A stretch of 44,035 nucleotides of DNA from Mycobacterium sp. GA-1841. GTDB lineage: Bacteria; Actinomycetota; Actinomycetes; Mycobacteriales; Mycobacteriaceae. The notes below the pieces were generated by a model, which worked only from the letters and a program-made list of their open reading frames with translations, did not search any database and was not told where the DNA came from. Where the stretch lies: positions 1-44,035 of the forward strand of contig NZ_MBEQ01000076.1 in the NCBI RefSeq assembly GCF_001954135.1. The letters run 5' to 3'. Positions 1 to 13,278 of this stretch are shown here, piece by piece (the stretch's first letter is position 1; each line of letters begins with the position of its first letter). Position numbers and translations under genes: made by a program.

Positions 1-1373
1 AGGTTGAGGTCTTCGGTGGGGGTGGCCAGGGCGGTGAACAGGGTGGCGCCGTGGGCCTCGGTGCTGTAGGTGTGCCCGGTGGGTGTGTTGAACACGATGG
101 CGCCGTCGGGGGTTTGGCGGTCGTTCCAGCCGGGGCAGAAAGTTTTCACCAAATGATGTGTGCGGCAATAGAGTTTGGTGTTCGACGGGTGGGTGGGTCC
201 GGTCGGATAGGGCACGGTGTGGTCGATATCGCAGTACTGTGCGGGCCGGTCGCAGCCGGGGAATCGGCAGGTCAGGTCCCGCCAGGTGATGAATTCCCGC
301 AGCGCGGCCGAGGGGCGATACCCCGCCGCACCGGCAGGGGTCTTGGCGGTGGGCTCGCTGGTATCCGCGGCACCGTTGACCTCGCTGGTGTCGGAGGTGC
401 CGGCGGCCTCACTGGTCTGGGAAGTGTCCGCGGTGCCGTTGGCCTCGCTGGTGTCGTCGTCGCGGGTTGGGGCGTCCCCGGGTACACGCACCGGTTTTCT
501 GGTCGCATTCGCGGCGAGGTCACGCACACTTTGGGCGGGCAGGATGCCGTAGCCGGGCAGGTAGCCGGGGGTGGAACTGTCGCCGTCGAGGGTGGCCTGA
601 TCAGCCAGCACGTGCAACACCGCCGCATCGGCAGCAGCCCGCGTGCCTGCTGCCGGGCAGTCCTGCGATCGGCACAGACACGGCAGGTGATCTTGTAGCC
701 GGGCCAACGCCCCGGCGGCATCCGCGCGCCGCTGATCCAGGGTGCGCGGATCGTCGGGGCATACGGTGGCCGCCAGGGCGTCGAGGCGTTGGTCGAGGGC
801 GGCGGCGTCCCCGACGCGCAGATGTCCCCACACCATCGCCATACCGGGGATGGTGCCGGCTTCGACGGTGAAATGCCGGCCCTCATCGACCTGTGGGGGC
901 ACCCGTTCACCGTGGGGGTCCAGCCGCGCCACCCATTGATCGATGCGGTCACGCAGTTTGGGTTTGGACAACCGCATCCAGGACGCGGCGCGCGCGGCCA
1001 GGGCTTGGTCGACGGCAGCCCAGGCCGACGGGTCCACGGTGTCGGTGCGGTTGATGATTGCCAACACCATCCGCATGTCGATGTCCCCGGCAGCGAACAG
1101 GGCGGCGATGTGGGGGAGGCGGTCGCGCAGGACGCGGGCTTGGCGGATCTGTTCGCCGGCGCGGTGGCGGCTGATGTTCAACGCCGCTGAGATTTCGGCG
1201 GCAACCGCTTCGAACGGGTCGGTGCGCCAGTACACCGTTTCAGCCAGTTCCCGTTCCCGGCGGGTGTCCAGTTCACCGATGGCTGCCAGGCGGTGGGCGA
1301 TCGCGCTCGATTCCGCTCGCGCGGCAGCACTCATCGCGTCGATGAGAGCGGCATCAGAATCACTGTCGAACAC
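1..1373 (-). CDS. 13E12/DUF222 family HNH endonuclease (3' end outside window)
   Basis: An open frame runs on the minus strand from a GTG at 1373 to the window edge without a stop, giving at least 457 codons, so the C-terminus is missing. The N-terminal helical part (residues about 1-250) is the DUF222 region of the mycobacterial REP13E12 family. The C-terminal part holds an HNH nuclease core: a CRFPGC cysteine pair, then QYCDIDHTVPY and a later LYCRTHH segment, which are the metal-binding and catalytic His-Asn-His elements. Between the two lies a low-complexity Thr/Ser/Glu-rich linker of repeated DTSE-type units. Members are multi-copy, and in M. tuberculosis some serve as phage or REP insertion sites; the cellular role is unproven. 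The ATG two bases upstream is out of frame, so GTG is the likely start. Confidence 0.88.
   Translation of the reverse strand, partial: MFDSDSDAALIDAMSAAARAESSAIAHRLAAIGELDTRRERELAETVYWRTDPFEAVAAEISAALNISRHRAGEQIRQARVLRDRLPHIAALFAAGDIDMRMVLAIINRTDTVDPSAWAAVDQALAARAASWMRLSKPKLRDRIDQWVARLDPHGERVPPQVDEGRHFTVEAGTIPGMAMVWGHLRVGDAAALDQRLDALAATVCPDDPRTLDQRRADAAGALARLQDHLPCLCRSQDCPAAGTRAAADAAVLHVLADQATLDGDSSTPGYLPGYGILPAQSVRDLAANATRKPVRVPGDAPTRDDDTSEANGTADTSQTSEAAGTSDTSEVNGAADTSEPTAKTPAGAAGYRPSAALREFITWRDLTCRFPGCDRPAQYCDIDHTVPYPTGPTHPSNTKLYCRTHHLVKTFCPGWNDRQTPDGAIVFNTPTGHTYSTEAHGATLFTALATPTEDLN
353..459. repeat. Imperfect tandem repeats coding the 13E12 linker
   Basis: Within the 13E12 gene, copies of a cctcgctggtgtc-like unit recur about every 36-40 bases, separated by near-identical gcggtgccgttgg-like spacers. 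On the coding strand they give repeated DTSE(A/V)NG(T/A)A blocks linking the DUF222 and HNH domains. Such repeats can expand or contract by slippage in whole codons. Confidence 0.65.
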
Positions 1374-1446
1374 ATGTTCGATTATGCCACTGCGGACTGA
1401 CACGCGCAGGCATTTCTCAGGACATCGGTGACAGTCGGCCGCGGGC

Positions 1447-2199
1447 TCACGTCTGACAGCTCGGGCACCAGTACGTCACCCGTTCACCACTCCAGTCTGT
1501 CTGGATCAGGCTCCCGCACCGTCGGCAGGGTTCGCCGGCGCGGCCGTACACCCACAGTTGCCGTCCGTTGCGGGTGTCACCGGTCGTGGTGCGGTTCCAG
1601 CGGGACCGGTTGAGCCACAGCATGTCCCGGGCTCGCTGTACCACGCGCAACGAGTCGGTGAGGGAGCGGACGGGTGACGTCGGCAGCCGGCCGAACACGA
1701 AACACAGTTCGTTGCAGTACACATTGCCGACACCGGCCATCACCCGTTGATCGAGCAGCGCCTGCGCCAGCTGACGGTCCGGGTCGGCGGTGAGATTGGC
1801 AGCTGCGGTGCGGGGATCCCAATCCGGGCCGAGCAGGTCCGGCCCCAGGTGTTCCACCGCCGCCAGATCGCTGTCGCGGTCCAGCACTTCCAACACGCCC
1901 AGGTCTATGCCGGTGGCTCGGCTGTCCGCGGTCTCCAGCACTGCGCGGATACGGTGCGGTGTGACCCTGGACCAGCCGATCCGCCAGCTGCCCTCCATCT
2001 TCAGATGGGAATGGATGCTGGCCGGGCCCACCCGGACGAACAGGTGCTTGCCCCGGCTGAGAACCTCGTCGACGACGTGTCCGCTCAGGTCGACGGTGGC
2101 ATACCGCGGTACTCGGATGTCGCAGCGCGTCAACGTCTTTCCGGCCAGGGCGTCGCGTAGCGCCGTGGCGGTGTGGAAGACGGTGTCACCTTCAGGCAT
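1447..2199 (-). CDS. nei2: Endonuclease VIII-type DNA glycosylase Nei2
   Basis: This 250-residue Fpg/Nei family enzyme removes oxidised bases and cuts the abasic site by beta/delta elimination. The chain opens MPEGDTVFHTA: Pro2 is the Schiff-base nucleophile and Glu3 the acid. The SRGKHLF segment carries the conserved beta-lyase lysine, and the C-terminus has a CxxC-N16-CxxC zinc finger (C225, C228, C245, C248). Length matches mycobacterial Nei2. It lies 12 bases downstream of lhr on the same strand, an arrangement conserved in mycobacteria, so the two are probably co-transcribed as a repair pair. The full set of active-site residues suggests an active enzyme. Confidence 0.93.
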   Translation of the reverse strand: MPEGDTVFHTATALRDALAGKTLTRCDIRVPRYATVDLSGHVVDEVLSRGKHLFVRVGPASIHSHLKMEGSWRIGWSRVTPHRIRAVLETADSRATGIDLGVLEVLDRDSDLAAVEHLGPDLLGPDWDPRTAAANLTADPDRQLAQALLDQRVMAGVGNVYCNELCFVFGRLPTSPVRSLTDSLRVVQRARDMLWLNRSRWNRTTTGDTRNGRQLWVYGRAGEPCRRCGSLIQTDWSGERVTYWCPSCQT

Positions 2200-2211
2200 G
2201 GCACCACGAAC

Positions 2212-6741
<4,530 letters not shown>

Positions 6742-6777
6742 CCAGCCATACTGCCGCGCGCCACCGACAAGTGGACG

Positions 6778-7431
6778 TCAGCGGTGTTCGGGTGCAGCCG
6801 CGCGGGCCAGTTCGGCGGGCAACCCCGCGACCCGTCCGAGGGCGTCGAGCAGGGCGTGTGCGCAGGTGTCGGCGACGAAACCGGCGTCGATCGACGGGTC
6901 GATGAGCCGTTGCCGGCACATCTCGAAGGTCAGGGCCAGCCAGCCGTAGACGGTGGCCCGCAGATCACGTTCGACCTTGGCGTCCAGCGGTTCGGACACG
7001 GCGTCGGCGATCCGGCTCATGATGCGGTCGGCCTGCCGGTCGTTGTCGATGTCGTCGGCGCCGCGCAGCACGGGATCGGTGCGTCCCAGACCCAGGTAGG
7101 CGGCCCAGGCGCCGTGCGGGTGTTCCTCGTCGTAGCGCAGATAGGCCAGCACGCCGGCGCGTAGTTGACCGAACAGGCTCTGTCCAGGGTCGGCAGGGGT
7201 GCTGGTGGCCTCGAACAACCGCTCCGCCTCAGCGCGCACGACGGCGGCGAAGAACGCACGCTTGTCGGGAAAGTAGTGGTACATCAGGGCTCGCGACACC
7301 CCGGCGCGTTCGGCGATCTCGTCGATGCGGACTTCGTCGTACGGCCGTTGCCCGAACACCTCGGCCCCCAGGGCCAACAGCTCGTTGCGTCTGTCGGCGG
7401 GGGAGAGCCGGCGTCTCGACTCGGCACCCAC
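6778..7431 (-). CDS. TetR/AcrR family transcriptional repressor
   Basis: The protein has 217 residues from GTG at 7431. The N-terminal helix-turn-helix is typical of TetR: VRIDEIAERAGVSRALMYHYF followed by PDKRAFF. The C-terminal two thirds are a helical ligand-binding domain with no obvious effector signature. A longer frame reaches 7533 but would overlap the divergent P450 start, and its first 34 residues do not look like a TetR N-terminus, so GTG 7431 is preferred. The gene sits head-to-head with a CYP102-like P450. That parallels Bm3R1, the TetR repressor of P450 BM3 in Bacillus megaterium, so local repression of the P450 is a reasonable inference. Confidence 0.9.
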   Translation of the reverse strand: MGAESRRRLSPADRRNELLALGAEVFGQRPYDEVRIDEIAERAGVSRALMYHYFPDKRAFFAAVVRAEAERLFEATSTPADPGQSLFGQLRAGVLAYLRYDEEHPHGAWAAYLGLGRTDPVLRGADDIDNDRQADRIMSRIADAVSEPLDAKVERDLRATVYGWLALTFEMCRQRLIDPSIDAGFVADTCAHALLDALGRVAGLPAELARAAAPEHR

Positions 7432-7502
7432 GTGGGCAGCGTAACCCGCACCGCTTCGAGCCTTACTTGACGCATGTACAACAAGGCCGGAATCCTGGAG
7501 CC
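7432..7502. promoter_or_regulatory. Divergent TetR / P450 control region
   Basis: This 71-base space between two head-to-head starts must hold both promoters. A CTTG...CAAG pair (CTTG, 12 bases, CAAG) brackets gacgcatgtacaa near 7469-7488 and could be an imperfect TetR operator. A TTGACG overlaps it and could be a -35 for the P450. No clear -10 was found. CTGGAG just before 7503 is the P450 ribosome-binding site. Confidence 0.4.
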
Positions 7503-8861
7503 ATGACCGTCGTGGGGACCCTGCCACATCCACCGCGGCGGGTGCCGTTGCTCGGCGATGTGTTCAGTCTGCAGTCGGACTCGTCGATGCAGTCCGCGAC
7601 CGGCCTGGCCGAGCTCGGGCCGATCTGCGAATTCACGTTCCTCGGGGCCCGCTACGTGGTGGTAGCCGGTGCCGATGCCGTTGCCGACCTCAACGACGAA
7701 AGCCGGTTCTGCAAACACGTCGGTCCCGACATCGAGGCACTGCGTATCGTCGGCGGTGACGGGTTGTTCACCGCCTACAACGACGAACCGAACTGGCTCA
7801 AAGCCCATCAACTGCTGATGCCGGCGTTCAGCCAAGCTGCGATGCGCCGCTACCACGCGACGATGTTCGATGTCGCCGGGGAGTTGACCGATCGGTGGGA
7901 CCGGCAGGCCGACAGCGCGAACACCGTCGACGTCTCGGCCGACACCACCCGGGTCACCCTGGAGACCATCGGGCGCTGCGCGGCCGGCTATTCGTTCGGG
8001 TGCTTTCAGTCCGACGAAACCCACCCGTTCGTCACGCACATGGTGTCTGCGCTGCTGGGCGCCGACCGCCTCGGGGTGCTGCGGGAAACCTTCCTGCCCG
8101 CCCTCGTCTACCGGCGTTACGAGCGGCGGATCCGCCGCGACGCCCAGTACCTGCACGCCTTGGCCGACGACATCGTCTCCGAGCGCCGATCACGGCCGTC
8201 GGGTGATCACGACGACCTGTTGCAGATCATGTTGGAATCCGATCTCGACGCCGAGAACATCCGCTACCAGCTGATCAACTTCTTGATCGCCGGGCATGAA
8301 ACCACCTCGGGCGCGTTGTCATTCGCGCTGTACTTCCTGTCCCGGCATCCAGAGGTGTTCACCCGCGCCCGTGCCGAGGTCGACGAGGTGTGGGGCGACG
8401 AACCGCGGCCGGGGTACGAAAAGATCGCGAGACTGCGGTATATCCGGCGGGTCCTCGACGAGTCGCTGCGACTGCAGCCGACCGTGCCGGCGTACTACCG
8501 CGCGGCCCGCGAGGACACCGTGCTCGCCGGAATCTTGCCGATGCGCAAGGGCGACTGGGCATTGGCGCTCACCTCGACGTTGCACCGCGACCCCCGGTGG
8601 GGGCCCGACCCCGAGGCGTTCGACCCGGACCGCTTCTGTCCCGACCAGATGCGGTCGCGCCCCGGCGGGCTGTACAAGCCGTTCGGCACCGGCGAAAGAT
8701 CATGTATCGGAAGGCAGTTCGCGCTGCACGAGGCGGTACTGCTACTGGCCGTGCTGATCCGGCGATACGATCTGGTCGCCGATCCTGGCTACCGGTTGCA
8801 GGTTCAGGAGCGGCTGACGATGATGCCGACCGGCTTCCGGTTGGGCCTGCGCCGCCGCTGA
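7503..8861 (+). CDS. CYP102 (P450 BM3)-like stand-alone haem domain
   Basis: The protein has 452 residues from ATG 7503, which follows CTGGAG. It is closely BM3-like along its length: GDGLF (the BM3 Phe87 position), NWLKAH, DAENIRYQLINFLIAGHETTSGALSFALYFL, the ExxR motif ESLR, and the haem loop FGTGERSCIGRQFALHE. The thiolate Cys falls at residue 401, one off BM3 Cys400. Family members hydroxylate fatty acids at sub-terminal positions. BM3 itself has a fused FAD/FMN reductase, but this protein stops after the haem domain and no reductase or ferredoxin gene lies nearby, so electrons must come from elsewhere. The divergent TetR gene is its probable regulator. Confidence 0.93.
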   Translation: MTVVGTLPHPPRRVPLLGDVFSLQSDSSMQSATGLAELGPICEFTFLGARYVVVAGADAVADLNDESRFCKHVGPDIEALRIVGGDGLFTAYNDEPNWLKAHQLLMPAFSQAAMRRYHATMFDVAGELTDRWDRQADSANTVDVSADTTRVTLETIGRCAAGYSFGCFQSDETHPFVTHMVSALLGADRLGVLRETFLPALVYRRYERRIRRDAQYLHALADDIVSERRSRPSGDHDDLLQIMLESDLDAENIRYQLINFLIAGHETTSGALSFALYFLSRHPEVFTRARAEVDEVWGDEPRPGYEKIARLRYIRRVLDESLRLQPTVPAYYRAAREDTVLAGILPMRKGDWALALTSTLHRDPRWGPDPEAFDPDRFCPDQMRSRPGGLYKPFGTGERSCIGRQFALHEAVLLLAVLIRRYDLVADPGYRLQVQERLTMMPTGFRLGLRRR

Positions 8862-8940
8862 TTCTGCCGCGGCAGGCGTGAAAGCACCCGATTCGGGGTA
8901 CGGTCCTCGTGGACAGACCGAATCGTTGACAGGTCCGCGT

Positions 8941-10365
8941 ATGGAATGGTTCAACGCAGACGAATACTGGCTGGCCCGCCAGGTGTTGCAGCGGGGGACG
9001 GCCGCGATCTACTTGATCGCGTTCATCGCGGCTGCCCGCCAGTTCCGCGGCCTGCTCGGCACCCGCGGTCTGCTACCGATACCTCGACTCCTGGCCGCCA
9101 ACTCGTTTCGGCAGGCGCCGAGCCTGTTCCATTTCCACTATTCGGACCGGTTCTTCGCCGCGGTGTGTGTGGTCGGAGCGTTGCTCTCGGCCGCCCTGCT
9201 CGCCGGGTTCGGAGACCTCGTGCCGTTGTGGGGCGCCATGCTGATCTGGCTGACGGTGTGGGCGCTGTACCTGTCGATCGTCAACGTCGGGCAGACGTGG
9301 TATTCGTTCGGTTGGGAATCGCTTCTGCTGGAGGCCGGGTTCCTGATGACGTTCTTGGGCAACGATGACGTCGCACCCCCACTGCTGGTGATATGGCTGG
9401 CCCGTTGGCTGTTGTTCCGCGTCGAGTTCGGCGCCGGCCTGATCAAACTGCGCGGGGATCCGTGCTGGCGCAACCTGACCTGTCTGTACTACCACCACGA
9501 GACCCAACCCATGCCCGGGCCGTTGAGTTGGTTCTTCCATCACCTGCCCAAGCCCCTGCACCGAATCGAGGTGGCCGGCAATCACTTTGCCCAACTCGTC
9601 GTGCCGTTCGCGCTGTTCGCCCCGCAGCCGGTGGCGACTGTGGCGGCCGCCATCGTGATCATCACGCAACTGTGGCTGGTGATCTCGGGCAACTTCGCCT
9701 GGCTGAACTGGATCACGATCGTCCTGGCGTTCAGTGCGGTGTCGGCGACACCGCACCAATTCGGCCCGACCCCAGCGTGGTTCGTCGTCGTGGTGATCGC
9801 GTTCGCTGTGGCGGTGGCGGGTCTGAGTATCCGGCCGGCGCGCAATCTCATCTCGAAGCGACAGCGAATGAACGCCTCCTACGACCGCTATCACCTGGTG
9901 AACTCCTATGGGGCGTTCGGCACGGTCGGACGCACCCGCGACGAGATCGTGTTGGAGGGTACGACGGATTCCGAGTTGAGCGACCACACGGTGTGGCAGG
10001 AATACGAGTTCAAGGGCAAACCCGGCGATGTCCGACGATGCCCGCGCCAGTTCGCCCCGTACCACCTGAGATTGGACTGGTTGATGTGGTTCGCGGCGAT
10101 CTCACCGGCATACGCCCAAGGCTGGCTGCGGACATTGCTGGTCCGACTGCTGGAGAACGACCGCCACATCCTGAAACTCTTGCGCTACAACCCGTTCGTC
10201 GACCAGCCGCCCCGCTACGTGCGCGCGGTGCTGTACCGGTATGAGTTCAGTTCCTGGACCGAACTGCGTCGCGATCATGTCTGGTGGCGGCGCATCTCGC
10301 TCGGGGTCTATGTTCCGCCGCAGTCGTTGCCGTCGGCGGGGCGCTCATCGGCCGGCGCGCAGTGA
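8941..10365 (+). CDS. Lipase maturation factor (LMF1/DUF1222) family membrane protein
   Basis: This protein of about 474 residues has many hydrophobic segments, concentrated between residues 20 and 310. It carries family hallmarks: WLARWLLFRVEFGAGLIKLRGD, CLYYHHETQPMP and, near the C-terminus, PPRYVRAVLYRYEF. In animals LMF1 helps fold lipases in the ER; bacterial members are common in mycobacteria and their role is unknown. The frame also allows a GTG start at 8878, but ATG 8941 (MEWFNADEYW) begins where the family homology usually starts; neither has a strong ribosome-binding site. It follows the P450 on the same strand by about 80 bases and its stop overlaps the convergent SDR gene by 21 bases. 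Confidence 0.85.
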   Translation: MEWFNADEYWLARQVLQRGTAAIYLIAFIAAARQFRGLLGTRGLLPIPRLLAANSFRQAPSLFHFHYSDRFFAAVCVVGALLSAALLAGFGDLVPLWGAMLIWLTVWALYLSIVNVGQTWYSFGWESLLLEAGFLMTFLGNDDVAPPLLVIWLARWLLFRVEFGAGLIKLRGDPCWRNLTCLYYHHETQPMPGPLSWFFHHLPKPLHRIEVAGNHFAQLVVPFALFAPQPVATVAAAIVIITQLWLVISGNFAWLNWITIVLAFSAVSATPHQFGPTPAWFVVVVIAFAVAVAGLSIRPARNLISKRQRMNASYDRYHLVNSYGAFGTVGRTRDEIVLEGTTDSELSDHTVWQEYEFKGKPGDVRRCPRQFAPYHLRLDWLMWFAAISPAYAQGWLRTLLVRLLENDRHILKLLRYNPFVDQPPRYVRAVLYRYEFSSWTELRRDHVWWRRISLGVYVPPQSLPSAGRSSAGAQ

Positions 10366-11148
10366 GCGCTGGTAACGGCGCATCCCGGCGATCCACCGGT
10401 CGTAATCGGAGCCCTTGTGGCGGTACATGTCGAGGACCTGTGGGTGCGGGAGTACCAGGAACCGGTCGGATTGCACGGCTTCGACGGTGGCGGCGGCGAC
10501 CTGTTGTGCGCTGATCACCTCGCCGGACCCCACGATCGACGCCGCGCCGGCCGCGACGTCAGGATCCGTGGCCCCGCGCACCGCGTCGAGCAGCGGGGTG
10601 TCCACTCCCAGCGGGCACACACAGCTGACCCCGATGCCGTCATCGCCGTACGTGATGGCGAGCCATTCGGCGAATCCGACCGCAGCGTGTTTGGTCACGG
10701 CATACCCGGCCGCCCCGATCTGGGACAGCAGACCGGCCGCGGAGGCGACCGACACGAAATAGCCACCGCCGCGTGACAGCCATTGCGGCACAAGCACTTG
10801 GGCCGCGCGGACATGGGCTCGCAGATTGACGTCGAGAATGGTGTCCCAATCTTCGTCGGTGGCCAGGCCGGGCGTCCCGATGACCCCGGCGTTGGCGACG
10901 TAGATGTCGACCGGGCCGAGCGGCGTGGAGCTCAGCGCTTCGATGTCGGCCGCGGCGCCGGCGTCGGCCCGGACGCCGAGCGCCTCGCCGCCGGCCGAAC
11001 GAATCTGCGCGGCGGTCTGTTCGGCCGCCTCGCCGTCGAGATCGGCGGCCACCAGGCGGGCGCCGGCGGCGGCGAATGCTTCGGCCAGGGCACGCCCGAT
11101 GCCGGATCCGGCGCCGGTGACGACGGCCAGCTTTCCGTTGAGGTCCAT
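10345..11148 (-). CDS. Short-chain dehydrogenase/reductase (SDR)
   Basis: The protein has 267 residues. The NAD(P)-binding glycine motif TGAGSGIG lies near the N-terminus, NAG is in the middle, and the catalytic Ser with a YAVTK (YxxxK) pair follows, which is the classical SDR layout. The substrate cannot be read from sequence. AGGAAG lies five bases before the ATG at 11148, which supports that start over a GTG six bases upstream. It lies nine to ten bases after the Pcd stop on the same strand, so the two are likely one operon, which may link it to lysine or aldehyde metabolism. Confidence 0.88.
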   Translation of the reverse strand: MDLNGKLAVVTGAGSGIGRALAEAFAAAGARLVAADLDGEAAEQTAAQIRSAGGEALGVRADAGAAADIEALSSTPLGPVDIYVANAGVIGTPGLATDEDWDTILDVNLRAHVRAAQVLVPQWLSRGGGYFVSVASAAGLLSQIGAAGYAVTKHAAVGFAEWLAITYGDDGIGVSCVCPLGVDTPLLDAVRGATDPDVAAGAASIVGSGEVISAQQVAAATVEAVQSDRFLVLPHPQVLDMYRHKGSDYDRWIAGMRRYQRSLRAGR

Positions 11149-11157
11149 GCGCACTTC

Positions 11158-12708
11158 CTATCCGAAATGCACGCCCTGAGCCAGCGGCAACTCCGAGGAG
11201 TAGTTGACGGTGTTGGTGGCCCGGCGCATGTACGCCTTCCAGGCGTCCGAGCCGGACTCCCGTCCGCCGCCGGTATGTTTCTCCCCGCCGAACGCGCCGC
11301 CGATTTCGGCGCCCGAGGTCCCGATGTTGACATTGGCGATACCGCAGTCGGATCCGTCGGCGGCCAGGAACCGTTCGGACTCCCGGATGTCGGTGGTGAA
11401 GATCGACGACGAAAGCCCCTGCGGCACCGCGTTGTTGAGGGCGATCGCGTCGTCGAACTCGTCGTAGGTCAGTACGTAGAGGATCGGGGCGAAGGTCTCG
11501 GTGTGCACGACGGCAGTCTGCGCGGGCATCCGGACCACCGCGGGGGCGACGTAGAACGCACCCTCGTCACCCAAATCGTGGCGTTTCCCACCGAACACCT
11601 CGCCCCCATCGGCTTGGGCCTGCTCCAACGCTCCCACCATGTCGCGATAGGCGCGGGTGTGGATGAGTGGCCCGACCAGGGTGCCCTCGGCGCTCGGGTC
11701 ACCGATCGGCAGACTGCGATACGCCGCAACGATCCGCGAGACCACCTCGTCGGCGATCGAAGAGTGCACGATCAACCGGCGCAGCGTCGTGCACCGCTGC
11801 CCGGCGGTACCCGCGGCCGAGAACACGATGGCGCGCACCGCGAGGTCCAGATCGGCCGACGGTGTCACGATCGCGGCGTTGTTGCCGCCCAATTCCAGTA
11901 GCACCTTGCCGAACCGGGCTGCGACGCGCGGGCCCACCTGCTGTCCCATTCGCACCGATCCCGTGGCGCTCACCAGTGCCACCCGGGGATCGTCGACGAG
12001 CCGCTCGCCGAGTTCATGGCCACCGAGGATCAGCCGGCAGACCGAGCCTGGCACACCCACTTCGGTAGCGGCGCGTTCGACCAGGGCCTGGCAGGCGATC
12101 GCGGTGAGCGGGGTCAGCTCGGAGGGCTTCCACACCACGGTGTCACCACAGACCAGGGCGATCGCGGTGTTCCACGACCACACCGCGACCGGGAAATTGA
12201 ACGCGGTGATCACCCCGACCACGCCCAGTGGGTGCCAGGTCTCCATCAACCGGTGACCGGGCCGCTCGGAAGCGATGGTGCGGCCGTACAACTGCCGCGA
12301 CAGGCCGACGGCGAACTGACAGATGTCGATCATCTCCTGCACCTCGCCGAGTGCCTCGGAGGTGATCTTGCCCGCCTCGACCGTCACGAGGGTCGCCAGC
12401 TCGGCCTTGTGCTCGACGAGCAACTCACCCAGGCGGGCCACCAATGCGCCGCGCACCGGCGCCGGCGTGGTGCGCCAGGTCGAGAATGCCTGTGCGGCAG
12501 CGTCTATCGCGGTGTCGACGTCGTCCACGCCGTGTTCGGCAACGGTGAACAGCACGTCTCCGCTGATCGGTGTGCTGGCGGGAAGGCCGTCGCCGGCGGC
12601 GGTCGGTTCACCCAGCTCTGCCCGCGCACCGACGGCATCGAGGGCGTGCCGTACCCGTTGCCGCAACTCCTCGGCAGTGGGGAGATCGGTCCGTTCGGTG
12701 GTGGTCAT
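11158..12708 (-). CDS. pcd: L-piperidine-6-carboxylate dehydrogenase (aldehyde dehydrogenase family)
   Basis: This 516-residue aldehyde dehydrogenase has the catalytic Glu in LLELGGNN (E272) and the nucleophile Cys in GTAGQRCTTLRRL (C306). The ELGGNN and FNIGTSGAEIGGAFGGEKHTGGGRESG-type segments are typical of the AASADH/Pcd (ALDH7) branch. It would oxidise alpha-aminoadipate semialdehyde (as piperideine-6-carboxylate), the product of Lat, to L-alpha-aminoadipate. The pcd-lrp-lat context, the same as in M. tuberculosis Rv3293-Rv3290c, supports this specific call. It is divergent from the Lrp-type regulator, with 44 bases between the starts. Confidence 0.92.
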   Translation of the reverse strand: MTTTERTDLPTAEELRQRVRHALDAVGARAELGEPTAAGDGLPASTPISGDVLFTVAEHGVDDVDTAIDAAAQAFSTWRTTPAPVRGALVARLGELLVEHKAELATLVTVEAGKITSEALGEVQEMIDICQFAVGLSRQLYGRTIASERPGHRLMETWHPLGVVGVITAFNFPVAVWSWNTAIALVCGDTVVWKPSELTPLTAIACQALVERAATEVGVPGSVCRLILGGHELGERLVDDPRVALVSATGSVRMGQQVGPRVAARFGKVLLELGGNNAAIVTPSADLDLAVRAIVFSAAGTAGQRCTTLRRLIVHSSIADEVVSRIVAAYRSLPIGDPSAEGTLVGPLIHTRAYRDMVGALEQAQADGGEVFGGKRHDLGDEGAFYVAPAVVRMPAQTAVVHTETFAPILYVLTYDEFDDAIALNNAVPQGLSSSIFTTDIRESERFLAADGSDCGIANVNIGTSGAEIGGAFGGEKHTGGGRESGSDAWKAYMRRATNTVNYSSELPLAQGVHFG

Positions 12709-12752
12709 GGTGTGCCTTTCTGGGGCCTGGTCAGGCCCGGTGAGGGGTTACA

Positions 12753-13226
12753 GTGCGGGCCATGGGCGAAGCCGACGGACACGTGCTCGACGACACCGAC
12801 CGGATTCTGGTCCGTGCGCTGGTCGCCGACGGCAGGGCCACACTGGCGCAGCTGGCGTCCGCGGCCGGGCTGTCGGTGTCGGCGGTCCAGGCCCGGGTGC
12901 GCCGGTTGGAGTCTCGGGGCGTGGTGACCGGATATGCGGCGCGGCTCGATCCCGAAGCGCTGGGCCACATGCTTTCGGCGTTCGTCGCCATCACCCCTCT
13001 CGATCCGTCCCAACCCGATGATGCCCCCGCCCGGCTGCAGCACATCCCCGAAATCGAATCGTGCCACTCGGTGGCGGGCGAGGAGAGCTACGTCCTGCTG
13101 GTCCGGGTGGCGTCGGCTCGGGCCCTGGAGGACCTGCTCCAGCGGATCAGGACCGCCGCTGACGTCCGGACGCGCAGCACCATCATTTTGCAGACATTTT
13201 ACAGCGGACGGGATTACGTTCCGTAA
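12753..13226 (+). CDS. lrpA: Lrp/AsnC family transcriptional regulator
   Basis: This 157-residue feast/famine regulator has an N-terminal helix-turn-helix (DDTDRILVRALVADGRATLAQLASAAGLSVSAVQARVRRLESRGVVTGY) and a C-terminal RAM amino-acid-binding domain (EIESCHSVAGEESYVLLVRVAS). It strongly resembles M. tuberculosis LrpA (Rv3291c). Placed between divergent pcd and co-directional lat, it probably controls lysine catabolism with lysine or another amino acid as effector. GTG 12753 has a GAGGGG five bases upstream; ATG 12762 is an alternative start lacking good spacing. Confidence 0.93.
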   Translation: MRAMGEADGHVLDDTDRILVRALVADGRATLAQLASAAGLSVSAVQARVRRLESRGVVTGYAARLDPEALGHMLSAFVAITPLDPSQPDDAPARLQHIPEIESCHSVAGEESYVLLVRVASARALEDLLQRIRTAADVRTRSTIILQTFYSGRDYVP

Positions 13227-13278
13227 CGGTTACGGTCATATCAGGCAGACGCCGTAAAGATTCCGTTAGAATGCGGTC
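13219..13278 (+). promoter_or_regulatory. Candidate Lrp operator and lat promoter region
   Basis: The stop codon of the Lrp gene is embedded in CCGTAAC-G-GTTACGG (13221-13235), an inverted repeat with perfect seven-base arms. Two related half sites follow before the lat start: GCCGTAAA at 13251 and TTCCGTTA at 13261. The repetition of one motif in the short lrp-lat gap suggests an array of Lrp binding sites acting on lat. The order of half sites is seen directly; binding is inference. Confidence 0.5.
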
